Shown in pieces: positions 32,452 to 40,971 of a DNA stretch of 43,715 nt. The notes beneath the pieces were generated by a model. That model did no database searches. It was given only the letters and a program-made list of their open reading frames with translations, and had not been told where the DNA came from. The stretch is from Halomonas alkalisoli (GTDB lineage: Bacteria > Pseudomonadota > Gammaproteobacteria > Pseudomonadales > Halomonadaceae): contig NZ_JAKCMI010000031.1 of NCBI RefSeq assembly GCF_021412585.1, positions 1 to 43,715 of the forward strand, read 5' to 3'. The position numbers were made by a program, and so were the translations under genes. The stretch's first letter is position 1. Each line of letters opens with the position of its first letter.

Positions 32452-32760
32452 GAACAGTCATGAAGCCAAGGCGGCTGATGTTAGACGCCGCATGGCCAGG
32501 CGCAGATACTTTTCTGACAAGGCCTTCGGTTTCTCTGGGCTTGTACTGTAGTGTGCCCCACTGTGAAGTAATGTTGATGATATGAAGATGCTTGGTTTAT
32601 AAGAAAAGTCAGACGCCGAATAATTATTCGGGGGCTAACAAGTTCAAATATCCGAAGTAAGATTTACACCAGGGACAAGGTTATGACTGAGGTGGTGAGC
32701 AAAAGTCGTGTAAAATAGATCCCTGTTTTGGTTATTTCTGCCCTTGTTGTAAGGAGCGTC
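32452..32760. other. 309-base AT-rich intergenic stretch with a perfect palindrome
   Basis: The stretch separates the GST pseudogene from the PAS-GGDEF gene. It contains CCGAATAATTATTCGG (32616-32631), a perfect 16-base palindrome that could be an operator, and a TAAAAT -10-like hexamer (32711-32716) near the next gene. No gene was seen. Confidence 0.5.
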
Positions 32761-34128
32761 ATGCAGATGGATATGCAATTGTCGGATTTTATTCGGGCGG
32801 AAATAGAGCACATTCTTCAGGACTGGGAGGAATTTGCCAAAGGTATATTTAGTGCCAGGCATATGGACAAGGCTGGGCTGCGCAACCACGCCAGGGACAT
32901 GCTTCTGGAGATTGCCGATGATCTCGATTCACACCAAAGTGAATCCGAGCTGGCTGCCAGCTCGAAAGGCCGTCGGCAGGCGGATGAGCCGACAGATGGT
33001 GCGGAGTCCTGGGCGGAAGTGCACGGTGGCGATCGACAGACCAGTGGCTTCAGCGTCATTGAGACGGTATCCGAGTTTCGGGCCCTGCGTGCGAGCGTGG
33101 TGTCTCATTGGACCAAAGCCCATCCAACCACGGCTGAGAAACAGCTTGAAAGCCTCACCAGGTTCCATGAAGCAATAGACCAGGCGGTCGCTGAATCGCT
33201 GGAACAGTATGCGACCGTAAAAGAAATGGAAACCCGGCTGTTCGGGGCTATTTTGGTTGCGTCTCCAGACCCTATTTACGTGCTCGATCTCGACGGCAGA
33301 ATTGTTTACGCAAACAAGGCTACTGCCGATCTTTTTGCTATGAAATACGAGACTATCATCGGAAAAACAGCCTTTGATCTCGGGTTTTCGTTCGCCACGG
33401 ACTTTCAGCGAAATCTGGATAAGGTAATTTCTGATCAGTCGACTTTTCGTGGAAAGTTCGCCCACGTTTTTTCTTCTGAACAGGGTGAGCAGTTCGAATA
33501 TCTGCTTGCGCCAGTGCTGGACGAAAATCTAAGAACCGAAGCGGCTGTGTGCATATCTCGGGATATTACTGAACGAGCGATTGCCGAGGATAAAATCTGG
33601 TACAACGCCCACCATGACCTTCTGACCGGGCTACCGAATCGACGTCTTTTTCTGGATCGCCTGGAACAGGAGGTCAAGCATGCAAAGCGCAGTACTCTTT
33701 CTCTTGCCGTACTGTTCATGGATCTTGATGGTTTCAAGGCGGTCAACGATTCGTTTGGTCATGAAGTAGGGGATCGCTTGCTGTCCGAGGTGGCAGACCG
33801 TATCACTGATTGTGTCCGTGAGGCCGATACGGTTGCCCGTCTGGGTGGCGATGAATTCACCGTCATTCTCACCGGTGCTGGACAGCGGAATGGTGCTGGG
33901 ATTGTGGCTCAGAATATTATTAATGCCATCTCGATGCCCTTCAACATTGGCCAACACCTTGTTCAGATTTCCGTCAGCATTGGAATAACGTTCTACCCCC
34001 AGGACGCATCCGCTCCTGTCGCTCTGCTGGAAGCTGCGGATCGGGCAATGTATAAAGCCAAAAAATCCGAGACGAACCGGGTGTGCTTTTTCAACCCGTC
34101 CGATCATGCCGACACATGTCCGGCCTGA
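32761..34128 (+). CDS. RsbRD_N-PAS-GGDEF diguanylate cyclase
   Basis: A 455-residue soluble protein. The N-terminal about 150 residues resemble an RsbRD-type sensor (LSDFIRAEIEHILQDWEEFAKGI, later FRALRASVVSHW). A PAS domain follows at about 160-275 (FGAILVASPDPIYVLDLDGRIVYANKATADLF). The GGDEF domain at about 285-445 has DLLTGLPNRRLFLDR, FMDLDGFKAVNDSFGHEVGD and the active site ARLGGDEFTVIL, with the inhibition site RxxD (READ) 5 residues before it. No membrane segments. It should make cyclic di-GMP in response to a PAS-bound cue. ATG 32761 follows AAGGAG by 4 bases. AT-richer than the backbone, suggesting transfer. Confidence 0.93.
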   Translation: MQMDMQLSDFIRAEIEHILQDWEEFAKGIFSARHMDKAGLRNHARDMLLEIADDLDSHQSESELAASSKGRRQADEPTDGAESWAEVHGGDRQTSGFSVIETVSEFRALRASVVSHWTKAHPTTAEKQLESLTRFHEAIDQAVAESLEQYATVKEMETRLFGAILVASPDPIYVLDLDGRIVYANKATADLFAMKYETIIGKTAFDLGFSFATDFQRNLDKVISDQSTFRGKFAHVFSSEQGEQFEYLLAPVLDENLRTEAAVCISRDITERAIAEDKIWYNAHHDLLTGLPNRRLFLDRLEQEVKHAKRSTLSLAVLFMDLDGFKAVNDSFGHEVGDRLLSEVADRITDCVREADTVARLGGDEFTVILTGAGQRNGAGIVAQNIINAISMPFNIGQHLVQISVSIGITFYPQDASAPVALLEAADRAMYKAKKSETNRVCFFNPSDHADTCPA

Positions 34129-34199
34129 GCTATGCTACCTAGTGGCCAAGATGTTTCCCATCTCGCCTCAATTAACCCACATTTTTGGGGCGATTCGTA

Positions 34200-34751
34200 A
34201 TGGCAACAAACGATACAAGCTCAGAGTTCAAGGCTGAGTTGCTTCGCCCGGCCAAGCCGGCCAGCGATACACCATGGGCTTTCGTGATTCTGCCCAAAAG
34301 CGCGAGCGAAAAGCTTCCAAGGCGAGGAAGAACGACGGTAGAGGGCACTATCAACGATCATGACTTCCGAGCCACCCTTGAGCCGGACGGTCAACTCAGC
34401 CATTGGCTGCGGGTAACCCAGGAACTACTCGACGCCATAGACGCAAACATCGGTGACACTGCCACGTTTAAGATCATGTCGGTGGCGGAGGAGCCAGAGC
34501 CTGAGGTCCCTTCTGACCTGGAAGAGGCCCTGGCAGCGGCCCCTCAGGCGCGTGTCGTCTGGGACGAGACAACCACCATCGCGCGTCTGGACTGGATCCA
34601 TTGGATCACGTCAGCCAAACAGGCGAAAACGCGAGCGAAACGAATCAGTGATGCATGCGACATGCTGGCTTCTGGTAAGCGGCGAGTCTGCTGTTTCGAT
34701 CCATCTGGCTATTACAGTAAAGCGTTAAGCGCCCCCAAAGCGGCGGAATAG
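34200..34751 (+). CDS. YdeI/OmdA-like protein with DUF1905 domain
   Basis: A 183-residue protein. The N-terminal half (FKAELLRPAKPASDTPWAFVILPKSASEKLPRRGRTTVEGTINDHDF) matches DUF1905. The C-terminal half (LDWIHWITSAKQAKTRAKRISDACDMLASGKRRVCCFDPSGYY) matches the bacteriocin-protection YdeI/OmpD-associated (OmdA) domain. This two-domain order is common and its role is not established. ATG 34200 is preferred over the open frame from 34185. Confidence 0.85.
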   Translation: MATNDTSSEFKAELLRPAKPASDTPWAFVILPKSASEKLPRRGRTTVEGTINDHDFRATLEPDGQLSHWLRVTQELLDAIDANIGDTATFKIMSVAEEPEPEVPSDLEEALAAAPQARVVWDETTTIARLDWIHWITSAKQAKTRAKRISDACDMLASGKRRVCCFDPSGYYSKALSAPKAAE

Positions 34752-35016
34752 GGCCATCTATCCAGGATTCCTCATGTCCATATTGCCGATCAACGATCAC
34801 GGCGCCAGCTGTTATCAGCACCACCCTCAGCCGGAGATCTGGGCGCTTGGGAAGGTCAGATCGCTCCGGCGCCACTCGAGGCAGGCCACGGCACGCTGAA
34901 CTGGAACCTGCGTTGCCAGGTCGACAGCCTGGCCGGGGCCGGTATCGCGCCAAGGAGATCAAGTGATGACTGACCTGTTTAGTGATGCGAACATTCTCGA
35001 GTCATCGGGCCAGTCT
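34752..35016. other. 265-base stretch without a recognised gene
   Basis: It lies between the YdeI-like gene and the convergent FabF-type gene. One frame reads WEGQIAPAPLEAGHGTLNW and on to a stop at 34972, without a start or a family I recognise; it may be a gene remnant. Confidence 0.35.
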
Positions 35017-36282
35017 CTACACCTTGCTCACGATCAGCGCCGCATTCACCCCGCCAAAACCGAAGCCGTTGCACAGCACGTGCTGCGTGCGATGCTCACG
35101 TGCCGAGCCCGTGACGATGTCCAGGTCCTGCAGGTCCTCGTCGCGGTTCTCCAGGTTCAGGGTCGGGGGCAGGCGGTCGTGCATGACAGACAGGGCGGAA
35201 AAGATGCTCTCCACGCCGCCGGCGGCGCCGAGCAGGTGGCCGGTGGCCGACTTGGTGGCGGAGATCGGGATGCCGGCGAGGGCGTCGCCGAAGGCGTTGC
35301 GCAGCGATGCGATCTCGGCCCGGTCGCCGACCGGCGTCGAGGTGGCGTGGGCATTGATGTGGTCGATCGCCTCGGGTGAAAGCCCCGCCATTCTCAGTGC
35401 TGACCGGATGGCCGCCGCAGCACCCGCGCCGTCTTCCGGGCCGGCGGTGATGTGGTGGGCGTCGGCACTGGTGCCATAGCCGCTGAGGATGGCAAGCGGT
35501 GTTGCCCCGCGGGCCTCGGCGTGGGCCAGGGTTTCGATCACCAGCAGCCCCGCGCCTTCGCCCATGACGAAGCCGTTGCGGGCCTGGTCGAAGGGCCGCG
35601 ACGCCCTGGCGGGATCGTCCTGCTCGGTGGAGAGTGCCTTCATGGCGTGGAAGCTGGCCAGCGACAGCGGGTCGATACAGGCCTCGGCACCGCCCACCAG
35701 GGCCACGTCGGCTTCGCCGCTGCGGATCATGCGCATGCCGTCGCCGATGGCCTGTACGCCGGCTGCACAGGCCGTTACCGGGCAGCCCAGCGGCCCGCGG
35801 AAGCCATAGCGAATCGACACATTGCCCGCCGCCAGGTTGGCCAGGAAGGCCGGCACGGTGAACGGGGAGAGCCGGCGGTGGCCGCGCGTCGACAGGGTGT
35901 TCTGCGCCTGGGTGATGGTGGGGAAGCCGCCGATGCCGGAGCCCACGATGGTGGCCGTGGCCAGTTGGTCCGCCTCGCTCGAGGGGAACCAGTTGGCCTG
36001 GGTCAGGGCCTCTTCGGCGGCGGCCATGGCGTAGAGGCTGAACAGCTCGATCTTGCGACGCTCCTTGGCGTCGGCTACGCGGTCCGGATCGAAGCCGGCT
36101 TCCGGGTCGTCGGCGATGTCGGGCACCGAACCCGCGACCTTGATCGGCAGCTCGCCGGTATCGAAGCGATTGATCGGAGAGATACCGGAGCGGCCGGCAA
36201 GAAGGCGCTCCCAGCCTGCCTTGACGCCGGAACCGAGGGGGCTGATCATGCCCATGCCGGTGATGACGAGCGGTGATTGCAT
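35017..36282 (-). CDS. Beta-ketoacyl-ACP synthase (FabF-type)
   Basis: A 421-residue condensing enzyme with a complete KAS II active site: Cys172 in TACAAG, His312 in NAHATSTP, His349 in KSATGHLLGAAGG with Lys344, and the C-terminal NGFGFGGVNAAL. It extends acyl-ACP with malonyl-ACP in fatty acid synthesis. ATG 36282 gives the normal start SPLVITGMGMISPLG; the frame extends to 36372, overlapping the divergent regulator. It is not inside a fab cluster (no acpP, fabG or fabD nearby), so it is likely an accessory copy under the adjacent TetR regulator. The product may be a modified fatty acid profile, for example under salt or cold; that is speculation. Confidence 0.93.
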   Translation of the reverse strand: MQSPLVITGMGMISPLGSGVKAGWERLLAGRSGISPINRFDTGELPIKVAGSVPDIADDPEAGFDPDRVADAKERRKIELFSLYAMAAAEEALTQANWFPSSEADQLATATIVGSGIGGFPTITQAQNTLSTRGHRRLSPFTVPAFLANLAAGNVSIRYGFRGPLGCPVTACAAGVQAIGDGMRMIRSGEADVALVGGAEACIDPLSLASFHAMKALSTEQDDPARASRPFDQARNGFVMGEGAGLLVIETLAHAEARGATPLAILSGYGTSADAHHITAGPEDGAGAAAAIRSALRMAGLSPEAIDHINAHATSTPVGDRAEIASLRNAFGDALAGIPISATKSATGHLLGAAGGVESIFSALSVMHDRLPPTLNLENRDEDLQDLDIVTGSAREHRTQHVLCNGFGFGGVNAALIVSKV

Positions 36283-36327
36283 GGTTATGTCCTGAACAGC
36301 TGGGGGTTGTGCCACGCTAACACTGGG

Positions 36328-36342
36328 CTTGATATGATCAAG
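36328..36342. promoter_or_regulatory. Operator candidate between the FabF-type and TetR genes
   Basis: CTTGAT-ATG-ATCAAG is a perfect 6-3-6 inverted repeat at the centre of the 88-base divergent intergenic region, 29 bases before the TetR start and 46 before the FabF start. It is well placed for the TetR protein to control both genes. Confidence 0.55.
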
Positions 36343-36370
36343 GTAATATTCAGCGGAGTGTGAGGTTGCC

Positions 36371-37015
36371 ATGCCCTACTCGACGAACCACAAGGCCAAA
36401 TCGCGGGAACGCATCCTTAAATCCGCTATCGAGCTGTTCAGCCGCAAAGGCTTCGAGAAGGTCTCCATTGGCCAGATCATGAAGCTGGCCAAGATGACCC
36501 ATGGCGCCTTCTACGCGCACTTCTCCTCGAAGGAAGCGCTCTACCATGCCTCGGTGCGGGAAACCCTGGAGGGCAGCCGCGCGGCCAGGCTGGTCAAGGG
36601 ACCGCTCTCGGTTAAGCACCTGACGGACCTGGTCGCCAACTGCTGGAACCTCCAGGAACTGGAACGCAAGCACAAGCCGGGGCCCGAGTCGGTGTTGTTC
36701 AATGAGATCGGCAACGAGAACGCCGAGGTCCGCACCCTGTTCGAAGCCTCCTACCTGAGCGTGAAGAAGATGCTGGAAAACCGGCTCATCGCCCTGAGCC
36801 GCCTGAAGAAACTGCCCTTCGAACCTGACCGCGAGGTCATCGCCGACAAGTCCCGCGCCATTCTCGCCTCCCTGGTGGGCGCCGTGGCCATCGCCAAGAG
36901 CCTGCCCGGCGAGCAGGAGCGCCAGCACATCCTCAACGCCGCCCAGCGCAACATCCTGCAGATGCTCGGCGTCAACGAGAGCGAGCTGGAAAGCATGCTG
37001 GATGCCACGGGGTAG
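36371..37015 (+). CDS. TetR family transcriptional regulator
   Basis: A 214-residue repressor with an N-terminal helix-turn-helix (SRERILKSAIELFSRKGFEKVSIGQIMKLAKMTHGAFYAHFSSKEALYHAS, about residues 11-61). The C-terminal helical ligand domain (FNEIGNENAEVRTLFEASYLSVKKMLENRL, ILASLVGAVAIAKSLPGE) has no clear subfamily. Divergent from the FabF-type gene with a palindrome between, so it probably controls that gene and itself; an acyl-type effector would make sense but is not shown. Confidence 0.9.
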   Translation: MPYSTNHKAKSRERILKSAIELFSRKGFEKVSIGQIMKLAKMTHGAFYAHFSSKEALYHASVRETLEGSRAARLVKGPLSVKHLTDLVANCWNLQELERKHKPGPESVLFNEIGNENAEVRTLFEASYLSVKKMLENRLIALSRLKKLPFEPDREVIADKSRAILASLVGAVAIAKSLPGEQERQHILNAAQRNILQMLGVNESELESMLDATG

Positions 37016-37238
37016 GAGCAGCCTCCGGCCTGAGCCGCTCTCATAGCCTGCCCCTATCGAGGCGAAAGCCTCCCTTCGCCTTGACGGCTTCGGTCCTGAA
37101 TCCTTCACTGATACTGACGGCTTATAGGAACTCTCAATGCCTTCGGCACAGGGCCGGTAGGTGTTTACAAAAAATGAGGCGATGCGACGACGTCGGCTCA
37201 AATCTCCTGTAGGCCACCATCCAGTCGAGGAGAAGACC

Positions 37239-39440
37239 GTGTCTGAACAAAAGTCTACACGCCGGGAGTGGGGGGCACGCACCACGCCCAGTCTGCAGGG
37301 CAACGAGCACTGGTGGCCCGACCAGCTCAACCTCAATGTATTGCACCAGAAACACCCCGATGCCAGCCCGTTCGGTGCCGACTTCAGTTATGCCGAGGCG
37401 TTTTCGCAGCTCGACGTCGACGAACTGTGCGCCGATCTCGATGCCTTGATGACCGACTCGCAGGAGTGGTGGCCCGCCGACTGGGGCCACTACGGGCCGT
37501 TCTTCATTCGCATGTCGTGGCACGCCGCCGGCACCTACCGCGCGGTCGACGGCCGCGGTGGCGGCGGCACCGGCGCCCAGCGCTTCGCACCGCTCAACAG
37601 CTGGCCCGACAACGGCAACCTGGACAAGGCACGCCGGCTGCTGTGGCCGATCAAGCAGAAGTACGGCGAGAAGATCTCCTGGGCCGACCTGCTGGTTCTC
37701 GCCGGCAACCGTGCGCTGGAGACGATGGGCTTTCGCACCTTCGGCTTCGGCTTCGGTCGCTCCGACATCTGGGCACCGGAGGACGACATCTACTGGGGCC
37801 CCGAGACCGAGTGGCTCTCGACCAACGACGATCGCTACACCGGCACCTGGGAAGACGGCAGCCGCACCCTGGATAACCCGCTCGCCGCGGTCCAGATGGG
37901 GCTGATCTACGTCAACCCGGAGGGCCCCAACGGCGTGCCGGACGCGATGAAGTCCGCCCAGGACGTACGCGAAACCTTCGCCCGCATGGGGATGAACGAC
38001 CGCGAGACCGTCGCGCTGACCGTGGGCGGCCACACCTTCGGCAAGATGCACGGCAACGGCTCGCCCGACGCCGTCGGCGACGCGCCAGAGGCCGCGAAGA
38101 TCCACCAGCAGGGGATCGGCTGGGCCAACAAGAACGAGACCGGCCTTGGTGAGTACACGGTCACCTCCGGCCTCGAAGGCGCCTGGACCCCGACGCCGAC
38201 CAAGTGGGACAACGCCTACCTCAACACCATCTTCGCCCACCAGTGGGAGGTCAAGAAGTCGCCCGCGGGTGCGAATCAGTGGGAGCCGGTCGAGGTGAAG
38301 GAGGGGTTCTGGGTTCCCGATGCCCACGTCGAAGGCAAGAAGAACCCACCGGTGATGAATACCGCCGACATGGCGATGATCACCGATCCTGCCTACCTCG
38401 AGATCGCCAAGGAGTTTCACCAGAACCCGGACGTGCTCGCCGACGAGTTCGCCCGTGCCTGGTACAAGCTGCTGCACCGTGACATGGGCCCGCAAGCCCG
38501 CTACCTCGGCCCGCAGGTGCCCAACGAAGACCTCGTCTGGCAGGACCCGGTACCCAAGCACCAGGGGCCGCTGGTCAACGAGCAGCAGATCGCCACGCTC
38601 AAGCAGCAGATCGCCGACTCCGGCCTGACCGCCAAGCAGCTGGTGGGAACCGCCTGGGCCGCGGCCTGCACCTATCGCCAGACCGACCACCGCGGCGGCG
38701 TCAACGGCGCGCGCATCCGTCTCCAGCCGCAGATTGGTTGGGACGTCAACGTACGTTCCGGCGTGCCCGAGGTGCTCGACCGGCTCCAGCAGATCAAGGA
38801 TGCCTCCGGCACTAACATCTCGCTGGCGGACATGATCGTGCTGGGCGGTAACGTGGGTGTCGAGATGGCGGCGAAGGCGGCCGGGCACCACATCACGGTT
38901 CCGTTCTCCCCGGGCCGCACCGACGCGAGCCAGGAGATGACCGAGATCGATGCACATGCCTACCTCGAACCAAGGCACGATGCCTTCCGCAACTACATGC
39001 AGCCCCAGGCGACCTCCATCCCGGCCGAGCACCTGATGATCGACCGCGCCTTCATGCTGAACCTCAGCGTACCGCAGATGACGGCGCTGCTCGGCGGCAT
39101 GCGGGCCATCGGCGTCAACGTCGGTGACAACAGCAATGATGGCATCTTCACCGACCGCCCCGGTCAGCTGACGAACGACTTCTTCGTCAACCTCGTCGAC
39201 ATGGGCACCGTCTGGGAGCCGCTCGACGAGGAAGAGGAACGCTTCGAAGGCCGCCACCGCAAGACGGGCGAGAAGAAGTGGACCGCCACCCGCGTCGACC
39301 TCGTCTACGGCTCCAATTCGCAGCTACGCGCCATTGCCGAGGAGTACGCCGCCAACGGCGGCGAGGAGCGCATGATCGACCGCTTCGTGAAAGGGTGGGT
39401 CAAGGTCATGGAGAACGACCGCTTCGACCTGCACCGCTGA
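37239..39440 (+). CDS. katG: Catalase-peroxidase
   Basis: A 733-residue heme enzyme that removes hydrogen peroxide by catalase and peroxidase reactions. The distal site Arg91-Trp94-His95 is in [13 protein letters not shown], the Tyr of the Met-Tyr-Trp adduct lies in [12 protein letters not shown], and the proximal heme His is in [14 protein letters not shown]. The C-terminal half is the degenerate second peroxidase domain, as in all KatG. There is no signal peptide, so it is cytoplasmic. GTG 37239 is chosen because GAGGAG lies 6 bases before it and it gives the usual N-terminus [11 protein letters not shown]; the open frame from 37161 adds Arg-rich residues. A strong terminator follows. Confidence 0.97.
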   Translation: MSEQKSTRREWGARTTPSLQGNEHWWPDQLNLNVLHQKHPDASPFGADFSYAEAFSQLDVDELCADLDALMTDSQEWWPADWGHYGPFFIRMSWHAAGTYRAVDGRGGGGTGAQRFAPLNSWPDNGNLDKARRLLWPIKQKYGEKISWADLLVLAGNRALETMGFRTFGFGFGRSDIWAPEDDIYWGPETEWLSTNDDRYTGTWEDGSRTLDNPLAAVQMGLIYVNPEGPNGVPDAMKSAQDVRETFARMGMNDRETVALTVGGHTFGKMHGNGSPDAVGDAPEAAKIHQQGIGWANKNETGLGEYTVTSGLEGAWTPTPTKWDNAYLNTIFAHQWEVKKSPAGANQWEPVEVKEGFWVPDAHVEGKKNPPVMNTADMAMITDPAYLEIAKEFHQNPDVLADEFARAWYKLLHRDMGPQARYLGPQVPNEDLVWQDPVPKHQGPLVNEQQIATLKQQIADSGLTAKQLVGTAWAAACTYRQTDHRGGVNGARIRLQPQIGWDVNVRSGVPEVLDRLQQIKDASGTNISLADMIVLGGNVGVEMAAKAAGHHITVPFSPGRTDASQEMTEIDAHAYLEPRHDAFRNYMQPQATSIPAEHLMIDRAFMLNLSVPQMTALLGGMRAIGVNVGDNSNDGIFTDRPGQLTNDFFVNLVDMGTVWEPLDEEEERFEGRHRKTGEKKWTATRVDLVYGSNSQLRAIAEEYAANGGEERMIDRFVKGWVKVMENDRFDLHR

Positions 39441-39484
39441 ATGACAGGTCCGCGGCGGTAATGCGGACCTGGCGTGAAAACGAA

Positions 39485-39521
39485 CCCCGGAGGCTGAGCG
39501 ATCAGTCTCCGGGTTTTTTAT
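39485..39521 (+). terminator. Rho-independent terminator after katG
   Basis: CCCGGAGGCTGA, loop GCGA, then TCAGTCTCCGGG gives a 12-pair stem with one G-U pair, directly followed by TTTTTTATT. It begins 45 bases after the katG stop. Confidence 0.92.
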
Positions 39522-40112
39522 TGGTTCTTCACATTTTGGCGTGGACCTGCTCTGCATAGGCTGCATTGCGGAAGGGGGCTCGACGACAGCGGCGTGGCAC
39601 CGTTGGTGGAGAGAGCAGCTGTTGGAGCGCTGGTTTCCATCGCGACTGGCGCCGATAGGCGCCTCGGCGGAGGCCGCCGTCACGGCGATAACCGCAATAT
39701 TTCCAACTCCGCCGGGAGGCTTGCAGCCTCCAGTCGCCGATGAGTCGGACCGGACTGAAGATGCTCCGACAGCGCGGCCATGACTTCCCTTGTCATTTCA
39801 CGCCAGTCTGCGATGAGACTTTTTATTTCTACTCATGCTTTCGTTGGCGTTGCCCTCAGCGTAATGCTTGGTTACGGTAGGTAAAAAGCTGCAGTAGACG
39901 GCTTAGATAACCAAAAATTCGCAGGGACTGCCGCACTAATGATGATGCGAATTATCATCAATTCTGCCAGCAGGGGCGGTAGCGTGCCCCGATTCCCAAT
40001 CTCCCCGCCTGACAAAACCAGTCATACCTACAACCCAGCGATATATTTAACCGGAAGTTGACTTGGCCGCGTAGACGGTCAGTTAATCCATTGCTTGACC
40101 TGAGAGAACCAG
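39522..40112. other. 591-base intergenic stretch between katG terminator and the cold-shock/DUF1294 gene
   Basis: No gene I can support. An open frame at 39541-39783 (80 codons) has low-complexity Ala/Thr/Pro content and no recognisable domain. A hairpin GGAGGCT-TGC-AGCCTCC is at 39715-39731. A Fur-box-like sequence sits at 39941-39959. The octamer GTAGACGG occurs twice (39894 and 40071). The composition shifts to AT-rich near 39800. Confidence 0.5.
39941..39959. promoter_or_regulatory. Orphan Fur-box-like site
   Basis: GATGATGCGAATTATCATC matches the 19-base Fur consensus GATAATGATAATCATTATC at 14 of 19 positions and is nearly palindromic at its ends (GATGAT/ATCATC). No iron gene follows: the next gene on the plus strand starts 153 bases later and encodes a cold-shock/DUF1294 protein. 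Confidence 0.5.
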
Positions 40113-40727
40113 ATGCGGCATGACGGCAAGCTCACACAGTGGAACGACGACAAGGGCTTCGGATTCATCACGCCAGCCGAAGGCGGCCCGCGCGTATTCG
40201 TCCATATCAGCGCCTTTCCCCGCGGTGGGCGCCGGCCAAAAGTCAACGAACCGATCAGCTACCTCCTGACCCGAGATAGCCAGAACAGACCGAAGGCACA
40301 GAAGGTGGGCTACCTGAAAGCGGCACTCCATGCATCCCCGCGCTCCAGAGGGCTGATACTGGCATGCGGCCTAGCCGCTGCCTTCTTCGCACTCCTGGCA
40401 GCCCTGAGCGCTGCCGGGCACGTGCCAATGCTGCTCCTGGCAGCATATGCGCTGCTGAGCGTGATCACCTTCGCCATGTACGGCATCGACAAAGCCGCAG
40501 CAGGGAAGGGCAGAAGGCGCACACCGGAAGCCACGCTGCTCTTAGCAGGCTTGATCGGCGGCTGGCCAGGCGCACTGGTGGCGCAGCAGCTATTTCGGCA
40601 CAAAACCAGAAAGCACCCGTTTCAGGCCATTTTTTGGTGTGGGGTGCTGGTGAATTGTGGGGTGCTTGGGTGGCTTGTTGGTGAAGGAGAGAAAGCAAGA
40701 ATTTTGGTTAGTTTGGGGTTCGGTTAA
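40113..40727 (+). CDS. Cold-shock domain / DUF1294 membrane protein
   Basis: A 204-residue fusion. Residues 3 to about 65 are a cold-shock (OB-fold) domain with RNP1-like KGFGFI and RNP2-like VFVHIS, which bind single-stranded RNA or DNA. Residues from about 80 to the end are DUF1294, with membrane segments and the conserved YGIDKAAAGKGRRRTPEATLLLAGLIGGWPGALVAQQLFRHKTRK. This combination is widespread; function unknown. The stop codon lies within GGTTAAC (40722-40728), which resembles the left end of an attC. GTTAATC lies 30 bases before the ATG, so this gene could be a further cassette, but the evidence is weak. Confidence 0.88.
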   Translation: MRHDGKLTQWNDDKGFGFITPAEGGPRVFVHISAFPRGGRRPKVNEPISYLLTRDSQNRPKAQKVGYLKAALHASPRSRGLILACGLAAAFFALLAALSAAGHVPMLLLAAYALLSVITFAMYGIDKAAAGKGRRRTPEATLLLAGLIGGWPGALVAQQLFRHKTRKHPFQAIFWCGVLVNCGVLGWLVGEGEKARILVSLGFG

Positions 40728-40963
40728 CAGTAACCAGGGCTGTGGCGCATTATGACCTTATTCTGCACCCCAATATGTTAGTAAATACGCATACAGTATA
40801 TTGGTTCCGGCAAAACGCGCATGCGTGCGAATTCTGCAAAGGTGGCCGAGCTAAATTTAGAAGTCAGAAAAATCAATAAATTATAGATAGAATGGGGCGC
40901 TAGATAATATTGTTGGAAGTGCTAGCGCGTTCATCCCATATCAGTGCATGCAGTTCAACCACT
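40728..40963. other. 236-base AT-rich leader before the first clear cassette
   Basis: No ORF of note. It contains inverted repeats CCAATAT/ATATTGG (40770-40776 and 40798-40804) and GCGCTAG/CTAGCGC (40897-40903 and 40922-40928). If the cassette array has its own attI or a degenerate attC, it should be here, ending at the GTTAGCC core at 40964; I cannot identify a left core site, and no integrase gene flanks it. Confidence 0.4.
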
Positions 40964-40970
40964 GTTAGCC
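40964..40970 (+). other. Left core recombination site of cassette 1
   Basis: GTTAGCC fits GTTRRRY except for C in the last R position. It is the exact reverse complement of GGCTAAC, the left end of cassette 1's attC at 41830. The gene's ATG follows after a single base. Confidence 0.65.
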
Positions 40971-40971
40971 A

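Noticed and set aside
32480..32639. GTTAGAC and GGCTAAC heptamers resembling integron core sites
   Set aside because: They are not complementary to each other, there is no gene between them and no attC arms; judged chance.
37134..39257. 707-codon open frame on the minus strand
   Set aside because: Antisense of katG, whose plus frame has all heme-site motifs; the minus translation is low-complexity.
39541..39783. 80-codon ORF after katG
   Set aside because: Ala/Thr/Pro-rich, no start signal, no domain; treated as non-coding.
40764..40804. LexA box that would suggest a nearby SOS-controlled intI
   Set aside because: ATACAGTATA gives only one half-site; no CTGT-N8-ACAG spacing was found.
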